From positions 372,001 to 436,000 of the forward strand of contig NZ_PDJC01000001.1 of the NCBI RefSeq assembly GCF_002563675.1: a stretch of 64,000 nucleotides of DNA, written 5' to 3'. The DNA is from Propionicimonas paludicola. Its GTDB lineage: Bacteria > Actinomycetota > Actinomycetes > Propionibacteriales > Propionibacteriaceae. The position numbers were made by a program, and so were the translations under genes. Shown one piece after another: positions 1-10,428 of the stretch (positions are counted from its first letter, which is position 1; each line of letters starts with the position of its first letter). The notes beneath the pieces were generated by a model. The model ran no database searches. It saw only the letters and a program-made list of their open reading frames with translations, and had not been told where the DNA came from.

Positions 1-838
1 TCACCACCGGGCGGCTCTTCCGCTGCGGCTGCTCGGGCTGCTCCGACCCGGTCGCAGTGGACCGGACCGGGCTGGACGGCGACGTCGGCGGGGCCAGCCG
101 GGCGGCCGCAGTAGCGGCCAGTTCCTCGGGGCTGACCTTGTGGCCGCGGGATTCCTTGCGTGCGGCCTTCGCCTCGGCCGCGGCCTGCTTGGCTGCGGCC
201 TGCTCGGCCTTGTGCTGCTCGTCAGCGGCCCGCTTGGCCTCGGCCCGCTCGGCCTTCAGCCGGGCGGCTTCGGCCCGTCGAGCCTGGCGCGGCGACAGCT
301 CGGGCTCGGCGGCCCGCGGAGGCGTCGGCGCGGTATCGATCGACTTCGGGAACTTGTCGAAGGAGGTCGGACCGACCGGGGCAGCCGGTGCACCCAGCGC
401 AGACTGGGGCGATCCGGTGACACCGCTCAGCGGCACGGTCACCGACGGCGGCGCGGTCGGACGGTTCGGCGGCGGCAGCACCGGATTGAAGTCCGGGATC
501 GGCGACAGCGGGCTGGCAGCCGAGCGGCGGGGCGCGGCCCACTCGCCGTAGGGGATGTCATTGGCCGAGAAACGGCGTCCGTGTGCTGGCGGCAGCGCGC
601 CCTCGGGATCCGGCAGCACCGGACGGGGCGGCGGCACCGGGGTGGTCAGTTTGGCGGGCTCGTCATCGCGGAACGCAGCCAGCCGACGCATCAGCCCGGT
701 GTCGGTCAGCGGCGAGGGTGGCTCGTAGTGGTGGCCGGCGGGCGAGTCAGGGCTCTGCGGAGAGTCGGCCCAGTCGTCGGGGATGGGCCCGAGCGCCCGC
801 CTCGGGGTGGACGAATCGTCATTCGCCACGTTTGCCAT
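1..838 (-). CDS. Partial hypothetical Pro-rich protein with charged helical segment
   Basis: The reading frame starts at an ATG on the minus strand and stays open for 279 codons to the window edge, so the C-terminus is missing. Residues 1 to about 190 are rich in proline, alanine and serine and look disordered. From about 190 to 250 there is an Ala/Lys/Glu/Arg-rich stretch with repeats such as RAEAARLKAERAEAKRA, typical of a long charged helix or coiled coil. The visible part has no signal peptide, membrane segment or catalytic motif. A weak purine-rich ribosome site (GGCAAGGG) precedes the ATG. It is divergent from the PerM-like gene. I do not recognise the family. The coding call rests on the unbroken frame and consistent high GC at third positions. 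Confidence 0.6.
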   Translation of the reverse strand, partial: MANVANDDSSTPRRALGPIPDDWADSPQSPDSPAGHHYEPPSPLTDTGLMRRLAAFRDDEPAKLTTPVPPPRPVLPDPEGALPPAHGRRFSANDIPYGEWAAPRRSAASPLSPIPDFNPVLPPPNRPTAPPSVTVPLSGVTGSPQSALGAPAAPVGPTSFDKFPKSIDTAPTPPRAAEPELSPRQARRAEAARLKAERAEAKRAADEQHKAEQAAAKQAAAEAKAARKESRGHKVSPEELAATAAARLAPPTSPSSPVRSTATGSEQPEQPQRKSRPVV

Positions 839-849
839 CCCTTGCCTCG

Positions 850-873
850 ACACTGGTTGTCCGAGCCAGTGTA
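850..873 (-). promoter_or_regulatory. Inverted repeat overlapping a -10 box
   Basis: ACACTGG and CCAGTGT form perfect 7-base arms around a 9-base spacer (850-872). Read on the minus strand, the outer arm contains TACACT (868-873), a good -10 hexamer about 30 bases before the minus-strand gene starting at 838. The dyad therefore overlaps the likely promoter and the first transcribed bases. It could be a repressor site or a 5' UTR hairpin. Confidence 0.4.
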
Positions 874-925
874 GTGGCGTCGGGCGTGTCCGGGACGTAG
901 GCCGCAGCAGGTTGAGTCAGCATGG

Positions 926-2188
926 GTGGCGATGGCCAGACAGACGAACCGAGGCTCCAGCCGCGTGCAACTGCAGGTGGACAGCGCCCGCACGATTCGA
1001 ATCCCGCACCTCGAAGGCGACCAGCCGCTGCTGCCGTGGCCGGTTGCCGCGATCGGCGGCGGGCTGCTCGCCGCCCTGGCCGGCTGCCTGGTGGTGGCCG
1101 GCATCGTCTTCGTGGGCTGGCTGAGCGCGATCGCCATCCCGGTGGCGGACATGCTCACCTTCGCCGGACGAGGCTGGCTGCTGGTCAACGGCGGACGTCT
1201 CGAACTGGGAGCCGGGGAGATCACCCTGGTCCCGCTCACCCTCAGCCTCGGTGTGGCCGCTCTGGTCGGCTGGATCGGTGCCTTCGGCTACCGGCAAGCT
1301 CGACTGAGCTCGGCCGTCGAGCCGGCGCCGGCCCGACGCTCGCTCCTGATCCTGGCTACCGCGGCCCAGGTCGCCCTGGGCTATACGGCATTCACCACCG
1401 GGGTGGCTTGGGGCGTGGGTGAGCTGACCGACGGCTGGGCCGGGCTGGTCGGTGCCGCCGGGCTGAGCCTGGGTGCGGCGCTGATCGGGGCGGTGACGGC
1501 CGATGGCTACCTGCTGGCTGCCCCGTGGCCGGGCTGGCTGCGGGCCGGTCTCCGCGGCGCCGGCGCCGGAGTCCTCGCTCTGGTGCTGCTGGCCGCAACC
1601 GTGCTGCTGATCGCGGTGATCCAGGGCGGTGGCCGGATCCAGAGCCTGGAGGACAGCATCGGCTTCGATACCGGCGGAGTCGTGGTGTGGGGCGCGCTGT
1701 TGGTCGGCTACCTGCCCAACCTGCTCGGCTGGGCGCTGTCCTGGGTGATCGGTGGGGGCTTCAGCGTCGGAAGCCAGACCCTGGTTTCGCTGTGGACCAC
1801 CCAGCTGGGCATGGTGCCCGCGGTTCCGATCCTCGGAGTCCTGCCCGGCGACGGTCCGGCCGACCCGTGGCTGCTGAGCTGGCTGGCTGCCGGCGTTCTG
1901 GTCGGGCTGATCGCCGGACTGGTCGGAGCGCGATCAGTGATCGGGGGACCGGCATCGGCGGTGGCTGCGGCCGGGTGCGCCGGAGTGTTCGCCGGTGCGG
2001 TGTTCGTGATCTGGCTGTGGCTCAGCGGCGGTGGCTTGGGCGTCCTGCGGATGGCTGAGCTGGGGCCACGCCTGCTCGATTCGGCGCTGATCGGAGTGCC
2101 GCTGCTGGTGCTGTCGGCTCTGTTGTCCGGTGCCGTCGTCGCCGTGGTGCGGCAGCTCAGCGACCGCCGCGCGAGCGCGGCGAGCTAG
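926..2188 (+). CDS. PerM-like DUF6350 family membrane protein
   Basis: This is a 420-residue polytopic membrane protein with about ten hydrophobic segments separated by short Gly/Arg turns. The N-terminal 30 residues are charged and probably cytoplasmic. In many actinobacteria a DUF6350 protein lies directly upstream of purN-purH. The mycobacterial member, PerM, is a membrane protein linked to cell division and persistence under stress. The identification rests mainly on this conserved position plus the membrane architecture, since no catalytic motif exists. The frame can start at GTG 926 or at ATG 932, which codes for the same sequence less two residues. The transport or division role is inference. 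Confidence 0.7.
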   Translation: MAMARQTNRGSSRVQLQVDSARTIRIPHLEGDQPLLPWPVAAIGGGLLAALAGCLVVAGIVFVGWLSAIAIPVADMLTFAGRGWLLVNGGRLELGAGEITLVPLTLSLGVAALVGWIGAFGYRQARLSSAVEPAPARRSLLILATAAQVALGYTAFTTGVAWGVGELTDGWAGLVGAAGLSLGAALIGAVTADGYLLAAPWPGWLRAGLRGAGAGVLALVLLAATVLLIAVIQGGGRIQSLEDSIGFDTGGVVVWGALLVGYLPNLLGWALSWVIGGGFSVGSQTLVSLWTTQLGMVPAVPILGVLPGDGPADPWLLSWLAAGVLVGLIAGLVGARSVIGGPASAVAAAGCAGVFAGAVFVIWLWLSGGGLGVLRMAELGPRLLDSALIGVPLLVLSALLSGAVVAVVRQLSDRRASAAS

Positions 2189-2242
2189 CCTGCAGCGGCG
2201 TCCCGGGCTTCGGCGGGACGGGCCGGTTCGGACCGGCTTCGA

Positions 2243-2254
2243 TAAGGTCTGGGC
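2243..2254 (+). promoter_or_regulatory. Leaderless promoter of purN (-10 TAAGGT)
   Basis: TAAGGT at 2243-2248 is followed by six bases and then the purN ATG at 2255. With the usual 6-8 base distance from the -10 box to the start site, transcription would begin at or next to the start codon, and there is no ribosome site. The same layout recurs at many genes in this window. Confidence 0.55.
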
Positions 2255-2826
2255 ATGCCGCTGCGCTTGGTCGTCCTGGTTTCGGGAGCCGGCACCCTGT
2301 TGCAGGCACTCCTGGACGCGCAGGCTCAGGGCCGATTGGACGGTCGAGTGGTGGCGGTCGGATCCGATCGTCCCGGCGCGGCCGGACTGGATCGAGCGGC
2401 GGCAGCCGGAGTGCCCAGCTTCGTCCATCCGCTGGCCGCAGGCGCCGATCGGGCGTCCTGGGATCGCGAGCTCACCGCGCTGGTGGCCGGCTATCAGCCT
2501 GACCTGGTGGTCAGCGCCGGCTTCATGAAGCTGTTCGGCGCAGCCTTCCTGGAGCGCTTCGGCGATCGCATCATCAACACCCATCCCGCCTTGCTGCCGG
2601 CCTTCCCGGGCATGCATGCGGTGGCCGATGCCCTGGCCCAGGGCGTTGCGGTCACCGGAGCCACCGTGTTCCGGGTGGACGCCGGAGTCGACACCGGCGA
2701 GATCCTGGCCGCCGAGCCGGTGCCCGTCCTGCCCGGGGATGACGTCGAAACCCTGCACGAACGCATCAAGATCGTCGAGCGGCGCCTGCTGGTCGACACT
2801 GTGAACCAACTCAGCCGAGGGAGATC

Positions 2827-2830
<4 letters not shown>
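2255..2830 (+). CDS. purN: Phosphoribosylglycinamide formyltransferase
   Basis: PurN transfers a formyl group from 10-formyltetrahydrofolate to glycinamide ribonucleotide, the third step of purine synthesis, in the cytosol. The 191-residue length is normal. The phosphate-binding loop is at the N-terminus ([16 protein letters not shown]). The catalytic triad is present: Asn108 and His110 in INTHPALLP and Asp146 in VDAGVDTG. The start follows a -10 box by six bases, suggesting a leaderless message. The stop overlaps the purH start in ATGA, so the two genes are translationally coupled. Confidence is high because both the motifs and the neighbour fit. Confidence 0.97.
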
Positions 2831-4386
<1,556 letters not shown>

Positions 4387-4394
4387 GAGGCCAG

Positions 4395-5246
4395 ATGAGC
4401 GCGCAGAAGCTGGACGGCAAGGCCGCGGCCGCGGCGATCAAGGCCGAACTCAGCCAGCGGGTGGCCGCATTGGCTGCTCGCGGCGTCCGTCCGGGTCTGG
4501 GGACGGTGCTGGTCGGTGACGATCCGGGCAGCCACTCCTACGTGGGGATGAAGCACCGCGACTGCGCCGAGGTGGGGATCACCTCGATTCGGGTGGACCT
4601 GCCCGCGGACGCGTCTGCGGCCCAGGTGGCCGAGTCGATCACGGCGCTGAACGAGGACCCGGCCTGCACCGGTTACATCGTCCAGCTGCCGCTGCCTCGG
4701 CACCTGGACGAGAACGCCATGCTGACCCTGATCGACCCGGCCAAGGATGCCGACGGCCTGCACCCGATCAACCTGGGCAAGCTGGTCCTCAACGAGCCGG
4801 CCCCGCTGCCCTGCACCCCGCGCGGCATCGTCGAACTGCTGCGCCGGCACCAGATCGAGCTGGCCGGTGCCGAAGTCTGCGTGGTCGGCCGCGGGATCAC
4901 CGTGGGACGCCCGCTGGGGCTGATCCTGACCCGGCGCAGCGAGAACTCCACGGTCACCTTGTGCCACACCGGCACCCGTGACCTGGCCGCGCACACCCGG
5001 CGGGCCGACATCGTGGTGGCCGCAGCCGGCGTCCCCGGCCTGATCACCGCCGAGAAGATCGCCGAGGGCGCCGTGGTCCTCGACGTCGGGGTCAGTCGGG
5101 TGGACGGCAAGCTGGCCGGCGATGTCGCCGCCGATGTCTGGGAGAAGGCGTCCTGGGTGGCGCCGAACCCCGGTGGGGTCGGGCCGATGACTCGAGCCAT
5201 GCTGTTGTCCAATGTGGTCGACCGCGCGGAGGCGCTGGCCCGATGA
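4395..5246 (+). CDS. folD: Methylenetetrahydrofolate dehydrogenase / methenyltetrahydrofolate cyclohydrolase
   Basis: FolD interconverts 5,10-methylene-, methenyl- and 10-formyltetrahydrofolate, the one-carbon donor for PurN and PurH just upstream. The 283-residue protein has the catalytic lysine Lys53 in YVGMKHRD, the QLPLP substrate motif, KDADGLHP, and the Rossmann nucleotide loop GRGITVGRP, with the C-terminal NPGGVGPMT signature. The frame is open far upstream of the real start. ATG 4395 was chosen because it lies nine bases after the purH stop and begins the family-typical N-terminus. The stop overlaps the next gene in ATGA. Confidence 0.97.
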   Translation: MSAQKLDGKAAAAAIKAELSQRVAALAARGVRPGLGTVLVGDDPGSHSYVGMKHRDCAEVGITSIRVDLPADASAAQVAESITALNEDPACTGYIVQLPLPRHLDENAMLTLIDPAKDADGLHPINLGKLVLNEPAPLPCTPRGIVELLRRHQIELAGAEVCVVGRGITVGRPLGLILTRRSENSTVTLCHTGTRDLAAHTRRADIVVAAAGVPGLITAEKIAEGAVVLDVGVSRVDGKLAGDVAADVWEKASWVAPNPGGVGPMTRAMLLSNVVDRAEALAR

Positions 5247-5545
5247 CCGCTCCCGAGGCGCCCAAGCCGGCCAAGGGCCCGGTCCAGGCCGTGCTCGGCC
5301 AGTGGCCGCTGGCCCTGGTGCTCACCGGGGTGGCGCTCGGTCTGCTGGTGGTGGCCGTCACCGGCCACTGGCGGATCGGCTGCACAGTGATCGGCTCGGC
5401 GGTCACTCTGGGCGGCGTCCTGCGGCTGATGCTGCCGAAGGGACAGGTCGGCCTGCTGGCCGTCCGCAACCGGCTGATCGACACCGTCCTGCTGCTGGGC
5501 AGCGGGGTCGGAATCCTCCTGCTCACCTCGGGGCTCTTCCGCTGA
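5243..5545 (+). CDS. DUF3017 small membrane protein
   Basis: This 100-residue protein has three hydrophobic helices (about residues 15-35, 40-60 and 78-98) and a short polar N-terminus. DUF3017 proteins of this size and topology are commonly encoded directly after folD in actinobacteria. The start overlaps the folD stop in ATGA, and a hairpin follows, so it is the last gene of the purN-purH-folD operon. The cellular role is unknown. Confidence 0.75.
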   Translation: MTAPEAPKPAKGPVQAVLGQWPLALVLTGVALGLLVVAVTGHWRIGCTVIGSAVTLGGVLRLMLPKGQVGLLAVRNRLIDTVLLLGSGVGILLLTSGLFR

Positions 5546-5580
5546 GCGGAGACGATCGGGATCCGCGGCTGGCACTAGGC

Positions 5581-5623
5581 TGAGCCTCACCCGCGTCGCC
5601 AGGCCGGTCGCGGGTCAGGCTCA
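5581..5623 (+). terminator. Hairpin ending the purN-folD operon
   Basis: Two stacked perfect 7-base stems (TGAGCCT/AGGCTCA and ACCCGCG/CGCGGGT) separated by one C-C mismatch enclose a 13-base loop. It starts 36 bases after the DUF3017 stop. There is no T-run, as is usual for high-GC actinobacterial terminators. Confidence 0.6.
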
Positions 5624-5662
5624 CGCCAGACCGGTGCCAGGCCGACCGGTGGATGGTGAATC

Positions 5663-7051
5663 ATGACCTCACGCGCAGTATCGAAGCCCATTGACCGTGC
5701 CCGGATCGCCGAGCTGACCGCGATCGAGCAGCAGCGGCTCGACCAGCGGACGTCCGCCTCGAAGGCGATGTACGTCGAAGCAACCAAGCACCTGTCCGGG
5801 GGAGTCGCCTCCTCCTACCAGGGACGCGACCCGTGGCCGATCTACATCGACCGGGGCGAAGGCCCCAAGATCTGGGACATCGACGGCACCGAGTACTACG
5901 ACTTCCACAACGGCTTCGGCTCGATGGTTCAGGGCCATGCGCACCCGGCCATCGGTGCTGCCGTGGCCGCCCGCTACCCGCTGGGCACCCACTTCGGTTG
6001 TGCCGTCCCGGACAGCGTGGTGGTGGCCGACGAACTGGCCGCGCGCTGGGGGCTGCCGAAGTGGCGCTTCACCAACTCCGGCTCGGAGTCGACAATGGAC
6101 GCCATCCGGATCGCCCGCGCCTTCACCGGCCGGGACACCGTGATGAAGATCTTCGGCTCCTACCACGGCCACCACGACACGGTGATGGTGTCGATCGGCG
6201 TCCCCTACGACTCGATCGGGGACCGGGAGAACTACGCGTCGCTGTCCTACGGGGCCGGCATTCCGCAGGCCGTGGTCGACATGACCGTCGCCGTGCCGTT
6301 CAACGATGCCCCGGCCATGGAGCGCCGGATCCAGCGGCTGGAGAAGGAGGGCCGGCTGCCGGCCTGCGTGATCATGGAAGCCGCCATGATGAACCTCGGC
6401 GTGGTGCTGCCCGAGCCGGGCTACCTGGAGGCGGTCCGCGAGATCACCACCCGCTACGGCATCGTCCTGATCTTCGACGAGGTGAAGACCGGCCTGTGCG
6501 TGGCACCGGGCGGGGCCACCGACCGCTTCGGAGTGCTGCCCGACCTGGTCACCTTGGCCAAGTCGCTGGGCGGCGGTCTGCCGTCCGGGGCGATCGGCGG
6601 CAGTGAAGAAGTGATGGCCATCGTCGAGAGCGGCAAGGTCTACCAGGTGGGCACCTACAACGGGAACCCGCTGTCGATGGCCGCGGCCCGGGCGTCCCTG
6701 GAGCAGGTGCTGACCCCGGCCGGCTATGCCCGGTTGGATCAGCTCAACGACAAGATCCTCACCGGCGCCCGCGAGATCATCGCCCGCTACGACCTGCCCG
6801 GCTATGCGGTCGGGATCGGTTCGAAGGGCTGTGTCACCTTCTCCGAGGTTCCCGTCCGCGATTACGAGTCCTACAAGGAGAATCAGGACGTCCCGCTGAC
6901 CGAGCTGACCTGGCTGTGGAACATGAACCGGGGCATCTTCGCCACCCCGGGCCGCGAGGAGGAGTGGACGCTCTCGGTGACCCACACCGACGAGTCGATC
7001 GACCACTACCTGGCCGTCTTCGACGAGCTGGCTGCTGCGCTGCGCGCCTGA
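5663..7051 (+). CDS. Class III PLP-dependent aminotransferase, glutamate-1-semialdehyde type
   Basis: This 462-residue fold-type I PLP enzyme belongs to the class III family. Visible motifs are the N-terminal GGVASSY and GTEYYDFHNG, NSGSEST for cofactor phosphate binding, SYHGHHD, the acidic LIFDEVKTG that contacts the PLP pyridine ring, and the Schiff-base lysine Lys300 in LAKSLGGGLPSGA. The segment order resembles glutamate-1-semialdehyde aminomutases and related aspartate-aminotransferase-family proteins, but no haem genes are nearby, so the substrate is not assigned. The gene stands alone and converges on an acyl-CoA synthetase. GATGGT lies five bases before the ATG and may be a leaderless promoter. 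Confidence 0.85.
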   Translation: MTSRAVSKPIDRARIAELTAIEQQRLDQRTSASKAMYVEATKHLSGGVASSYQGRDPWPIYIDRGEGPKIWDIDGTEYYDFHNGFGSMVQGHAHPAIGAAVAARYPLGTHFGCAVPDSVVVADELAARWGLPKWRFTNSGSESTMDAIRIARAFTGRDTVMKIFGSYHGHHDTVMVSIGVPYDSIGDRENYASLSYGAGIPQAVVDMTVAVPFNDAPAMERRIQRLEKEGRLPACVIMEAAMMNLGVVLPEPGYLEAVREITTRYGIVLIFDEVKTGLCVAPGGATDRFGVLPDLVTLAKSLGGGLPSGAIGGSEEVMAIVESGKVYQVGTYNGNPLSMAAARASLEQVLTPAGYARLDQLNDKILTGAREIIARYDLPGYAVGIGSKGCVTFSEVPVRDYESYKENQDVPLTELTWLWNMNRGIFATPGREEEWTLSVTHTDESIDHYLAVFDELAAALRA

Positions 7052-7058
7052 GCCCGGA

Positions 7059-7088
7059 TGAGTCCGCGGCCCGGTGGCCGCGGACTCA
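7059..7088. terminator. Bidirectional terminator between convergent genes
   Basis: A perfect 13-base stem (TGAGTCCGCGGCC / GGCCGCGGACTCA) with a CGGT tetraloop lies between the aminotransferase stop and the acyl-CoA synthetase, and includes the latter's stop codon. It can serve both strands. Confidence 0.75.
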
Positions 7089-8798
7089 GCGGAAGTCGCG
7101 CTCCCAGAACTGCGCGGTGCTGTCGTTCGCCTGCACCCGGACGGCCTCGCGTTCGCGCAGTTCGACCCGGCGGATCTTGCCCGAGATGGTCTTGGGCAGC
7201 TCGCTGACGAACTCGAGGATCCTGATCCGCTGGTAGGCCGACAGCCGGGTCCGGGCGTGCTCGAAGATGGCCCGGGCGGCCTCGGCCTGGCGCTCGGCGG
7301 CATCGGCCACCAGGCAGACGAAGGCCTTCGGCACCGCCGCCCGCAGCGGGTCGGGGCTGGGCACGATCGCCACTTCGGTCACGTAGGGGTGCTCGAGCAG
7401 GATCGACTCCAGCTCGAACGGGGAGATCTTGTAGTCCGACGCCTTGAAGACGTCGTCGGCCCGGCCCACATAGGTGAGGTAGCCGTCGGCGTCCATCGAG
7501 GCGATGTCGCCGGTGTGGTAGTAGCCGTCCCGGCAGGCCTCGGCGGTCATCAGCGGGTCGTTGTGGTAGCCGTCCATCAGGCCGAGGATCGGCTGGGACA
7601 GGTCCAGGCAGATCTCACCCTCATCGCTGCGCGGCGCCCCGCTGGTGGGATCCAGCAGCACCACCGGGTAGCCCGGCATCGGACGTCCCATCGAGCCGTC
7701 CTTGACCGCCTGGCCAGGGCCGTTGCCGATGCAGCAGGTCATCTCGGTCTGGCCGAAGCCGTCCCGGATGGTGCCGCCCCAGGCGGCCCGGACCTTGGCG
7801 ATGACTTCGGGGTTCAGCGGCTCGCCGGCACCGAGCAGCTCGCGCGGCGGATGGGACAGCTGGGTCAGGTCGGCCTGGATCAGCATTCGCCACACGGTCG
7901 GCGGCGCGCAGAAGGTGGTCACCTGGTGGGCGTCCATCACCTTCATCAGGTTGCCGGCGTCGAAGCGGTCGTAGTTGAACACGAAGACGGTGGCCTGGGC
8001 CAGGAACGGTGCGAAGAAGTTGCTCCAGGCATGCTTGCCCCAGCCGGGGGAGGAGATGTTCAGGTGCACGTCGCCGGGCTGCACTCCCAGCCACCACATG
8101 GTCGACAGGTGGCCGACCGGGTAGGAGACCTGGGTGTGTCGGACCAGCTTGGGACGCGAGGTGGTGCCCGAGGTGAAGTAGAGCAGGCTCGGATCGCCGG
8201 CCGGAGTCGGCCCGTCCGGGGTGAAGTCGGACGAGGCCGCGGCCGAGTCGTGCAGGGAGAACCAGCCGGAGGGAAGGTCGGGCCCGAGGCCGATCCGGAT
8301 CACCTGATCGTCCAGGCCGGTGAGCCGCTCGCTGAGCGCGGCGGGCGCCACCACGGCGGCGGCTCCACCGTGATCGACCCGATAGGCCAGGTCGGCGGCC
8401 GACAGCAGGGTGGAGGTCGGGATCGCGACGGCACCGATCTTGTAGATGCCGAGCATGATCTCCCACAGCTCGATGGTGTTGTTCAGCATCACGATCAGGG
8501 TCGAGCCGCGGCGTACCCCCAAGCTGAGCAGCCAGTTGGCCACCTGGTTGGAGCGCGCGGAGAGCTCGGCGTAGGTCCACGACCGAGCCACCAGATCGGC
8601 GCAGACGATGGTGACCGCAGCCCGATCGGGGTGCTCGCCGGCGACCACGTCGAACCACTCCAGAGCGAAGTTGAACTCGCTCAGTTCGGGCCAATGGAAG
8701 CCGTCGACAGTCGCCTGATAGTCGGTGCGGTTCGCCAGGAGGAAGTCGCGGACTTCCCGGACTGCATGGGTGGCGGGGGTGGCGGGGCGGCCGGTCAT
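7086..8798 (-). CDS. AMP-forming acyl-CoA synthetase
   Basis: This 570-residue member of the ANL superfamily adenylates a carboxylic acid with ATP and transfers it to CoA. The P-loop YFTSGTTSRPK, the adenine-site DGFGQTEM, the hinge HTGD followed by YVGRADDVFK, and the C-terminal catalytic lysine in PKTISGKIRR are all present. The overall pattern, including NISSPGWGKHAW, is closest to acetyl/medium-chain acyl-CoA synthetases. In an organism with methylmalonyl-CoA metabolism, short-chain acids are plausible substrates, but this is inference. It is divergent from a TetR gene. A ribosome site (GAGAGCTGGAG) precedes the ATG. Confidence 0.9.
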   Translation of the reverse strand: MTGRPATPATHAVREVRDFLLANRTDYQATVDGFHWPELSEFNFALEWFDVVAGEHPDRAAVTIVCADLVARSWTYAELSARSNQVANWLLSLGVRRGSTLIVMLNNTIELWEIMLGIYKIGAVAIPTSTLLSAADLAYRVDHGGAAAVVAPAALSERLTGLDDQVIRIGLGPDLPSGWFSLHDSAAASSDFTPDGPTPAGDPSLLYFTSGTTSRPKLVRHTQVSYPVGHLSTMWWLGVQPGDVHLNISSPGWGKHAWSNFFAPFLAQATVFVFNYDRFDAGNLMKVMDAHQVTTFCAPPTVWRMLIQADLTQLSHPPRELLGAGEPLNPEVIAKVRAAWGGTIRDGFGQTEMTCCIGNGPGQAVKDGSMGRPMPGYPVVLLDPTSGAPRSDEGEICLDLSQPILGLMDGYHNDPLMTAEACRDGYYHTGDIASMDADGYLTYVGRADDVFKASDYKISPFELESILLEHPYVTEVAIVPSPDPLRAAVPKAFVCLVADAAERQAEAARAIFEHARTRLSAYQRIRILEFVSELPKTISGKIRRVELREREAVRVQANDSTAQFWERDFR

Positions 8799-8913
8799 CG
8801 AACTCCAGCTCTCTTCCGTGAGGGTCTAGGCAATCGTACTGGCTACGGCTACGGAACCGTAACTTAGCTGCCCGGTGAGTCCGCCGGTTGCGCACGGGGT
8901 GATCCCGACGCTA

Positions 8914-8933
8914 ATGTAAGCAAGCACTTACAT
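8914..8933. promoter_or_regulatory. Palindromic TetR-type operator
   Basis: Perfect 7-base arms ATGTAAG and CTTACAT flank six bases. The dyad lies two bases before the AGGAGG ribosome site of the TetR gene and within the divergent intergenic region. Size and position are typical for an autoregulatory TetR operator. Confidence 0.65.
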
Positions 8934-8946
8934 ACAGGAGGATCTG

Positions 8947-9534
8947 ATGAGCGGTTCAGCCGCCAGCCGGGTGGTGGACGCGGCCGCCGAGCTCTTTGCC
9001 GAGCGCGGATACCAGGCCACGACGACCCGGCAGCTGGCCGAACGGGCCGGCGTCAACGAGGTCAGCGTTTTTCGTGGCTTCGGCAACAAGCAGGGCGTCC
9101 TGGCTGCCGTGGTCGGACGGGTGGTCGCCGAACAGCCCGGTCGGGCCGCGTCCGAGCTGACCGGGCTGTCGCTGCGCGAGGCGGTGACCGCACTGGCCCA
9201 GCGCGAGGTGACCAACGGACTGCGCGACGGCGGCCTGATGACCCGGCTGGCCTTCGAGGCCCGGACGGTTCCCGAGGTGGCCGAGCTGTTCGCCGGCGGT
9301 CCGCAGGCCAACCTGGCCGCCATGGCCGCCTTCTTCGCCGACCGGCAGCGAGCCGGCCAGGTGCGTCCGGATCTGGCCGCCGAGACCGTTGCCGAAGCCT
9401 TCTTCAGCCTGACCTCCAGCTTCGTGATCATGCGCACGGTGCTCGGCTTCGAGGCGGGTTCGGACGCGCAGGTCGAGCAGTCGGTGGCCGGGCTGGTCGA
9501 GCTGTTCTTGAGTGGAGCGGAGGCTCACCGGTGA
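8947..9534 (+). CDS. TetR family transcriptional regulator
   Basis: This 195-residue protein has an N-terminal helix-turn-helix DNA-binding domain (about residues 8-55, with ELFAERGYQATTTRQLAERAG and the recognition helix before FRGFGNKQGVL) and a C-terminal all-helical ligand and dimer domain. The start has a strong AGGAGG ribosome site five bases upstream. The palindrome at 8914-8933 is the likely operator, so it probably represses itself and perhaps the divergent acyl-CoA synthetase. Its stop overlaps the start of the next gene, a membrane protein that may be a co-regulated target. Confidence 0.9.
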   Translation: MSGSAASRVVDAAAELFAERGYQATTTRQLAERAGVNEVSVFRGFGNKQGVLAAVVGRVVAEQPGRAASELTGLSLREAVTALAQREVTNGLRDGGLMTRLAFEARTVPEVAELFAGGPQANLAAMAAFFADRQRAGQVRPDLAAETVAEAFFSLTSSFVIMRTVLGFEAGSDAQVEQSVAGLVELFLSGAEAHR

Positions 9535-10409
9535 ACCGCGACCTGAGCCTCGCCGTCCACACCGCAGCCGTGGCCATCCTGGCCGGGGTCACCGCCGGTC
9601 TGGGCGTGTTTGGACGCGGCGGTGGCGTGGTGGCCTCGGCCACCTCGATTCGCGGCGAGCACTTCGACTACGTCACCGACGGGATCTACGCCTACAACCC
9701 GGTCCGAGTGGTTGCCGAGGGGATCGGCTGGGACGTGGTCACCCTCTTCGCCGTGGCGCCGGCCCTGCTGCTGGTCTCCTGGTTCGTCGCCCGGGGCTCG
9801 CTGCGCGGACGGCTGGCCGCCACCGGGCTGCTCGGCTATGTGGCTTACCAGTACCTGATGTACGCGATGTTCTGGGCCATCGGCCCGCTGTTCCCGGCCT
9901 TTGTCCTGCTCTACCCGCTGGCCATCTGGGGCATCGTCCGGCTGGTGGCCGCCACTGACCTGGACGCCCTGGCCGGCCGGCTGGGGCCGAGGTTTCCCCG
10001 GCGAGCCACCGCCTGGTTCTCGCTGGCCCTGGCCCTCCTGCTGGTGGTGATGTGGGTGCCCCGGATCGCCACGGCGCTGTCCGGCGACCTGGCCGGTGCC
10101 GGCTTGCTCGGCACCCCGACCCTGGTCGTCCAGGCCCTCGACCTGGGCATCGTGGTGCCGTTGGGCCTGGCCGCGGCGTGGACGCTGTGGCGGCGGCATC
10201 GGGCCGCTCCGGTGCTGGCCGGGCTGCTGATGGTCAAGGCGGTCAGCATGGCCGTGGCCATCATGGCCATGCTGGTCTCGGCCTGGCAGGTGGAGGGTCA
10301 CCTCGAGGTGGTGCCGTTCACGATCTTCGCAGTGGCTGCGGCCTTCGCCGGCTGGTTGGCCGCGCGGGTGCTGCTCTCGATTCGACCGGACGCCGCCGCA
10401 ATCGGCTGA
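9531..10409 (+). CDS. Polytopic membrane protein of unknown function
   Basis: This 292-residue protein has about eight hydrophobic segments and almost no soluble domain. An extracytoplasmic loop near residues 40-60 contains HFDYVTDGIYAYNPVR. The GTG start lies in GTGA, overlapping the stop of the TetR gene, so the two are co-translated. A TetR-membrane protein pair often means an efflux or stress function controlled by the regulator, but this protein has no recognisable transporter motif and I do not recognise its family. Confidence 0.75.
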   Translation: MNRDLSLAVHTAAVAILAGVTAGLGVFGRGGGVVASATSIRGEHFDYVTDGIYAYNPVRVVAEGIGWDVVTLFAVAPALLLVSWFVARGSLRGRLAATGLLGYVAYQYLMYAMFWAIGPLFPAFVLLYPLAIWGIVRLVAATDLDALAGRLGPRFPRRATAWFSLALALLLVVMWVPRIATALSGDLAGAGLLGTPTLVVQALDLGIVVPLGLAAAWTLWRRHRAAPVLAGLLMVKAVSMAVAIMAMLVSAWQVEGHLEVVPFTIFAVAAAFAGWLAARVLLSIRPDAAAIG

Positions 10410-10428
10410 GCCTGGCATCGGCCACCGA

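Noticed and set aside
950-1025. GATTCGAATCCC-like tRNA T-arm sequence
   Set aside because: It lies inside the coding N-terminus of the PerM-like gene and no acceptor, D or anticodon arms fit around it.
7074-8867. Long plus-strand open frame opposite the acyl-CoA synthetase
   Set aside because: It is the antisense shadow of a strongly supported gene and has no family motifs.
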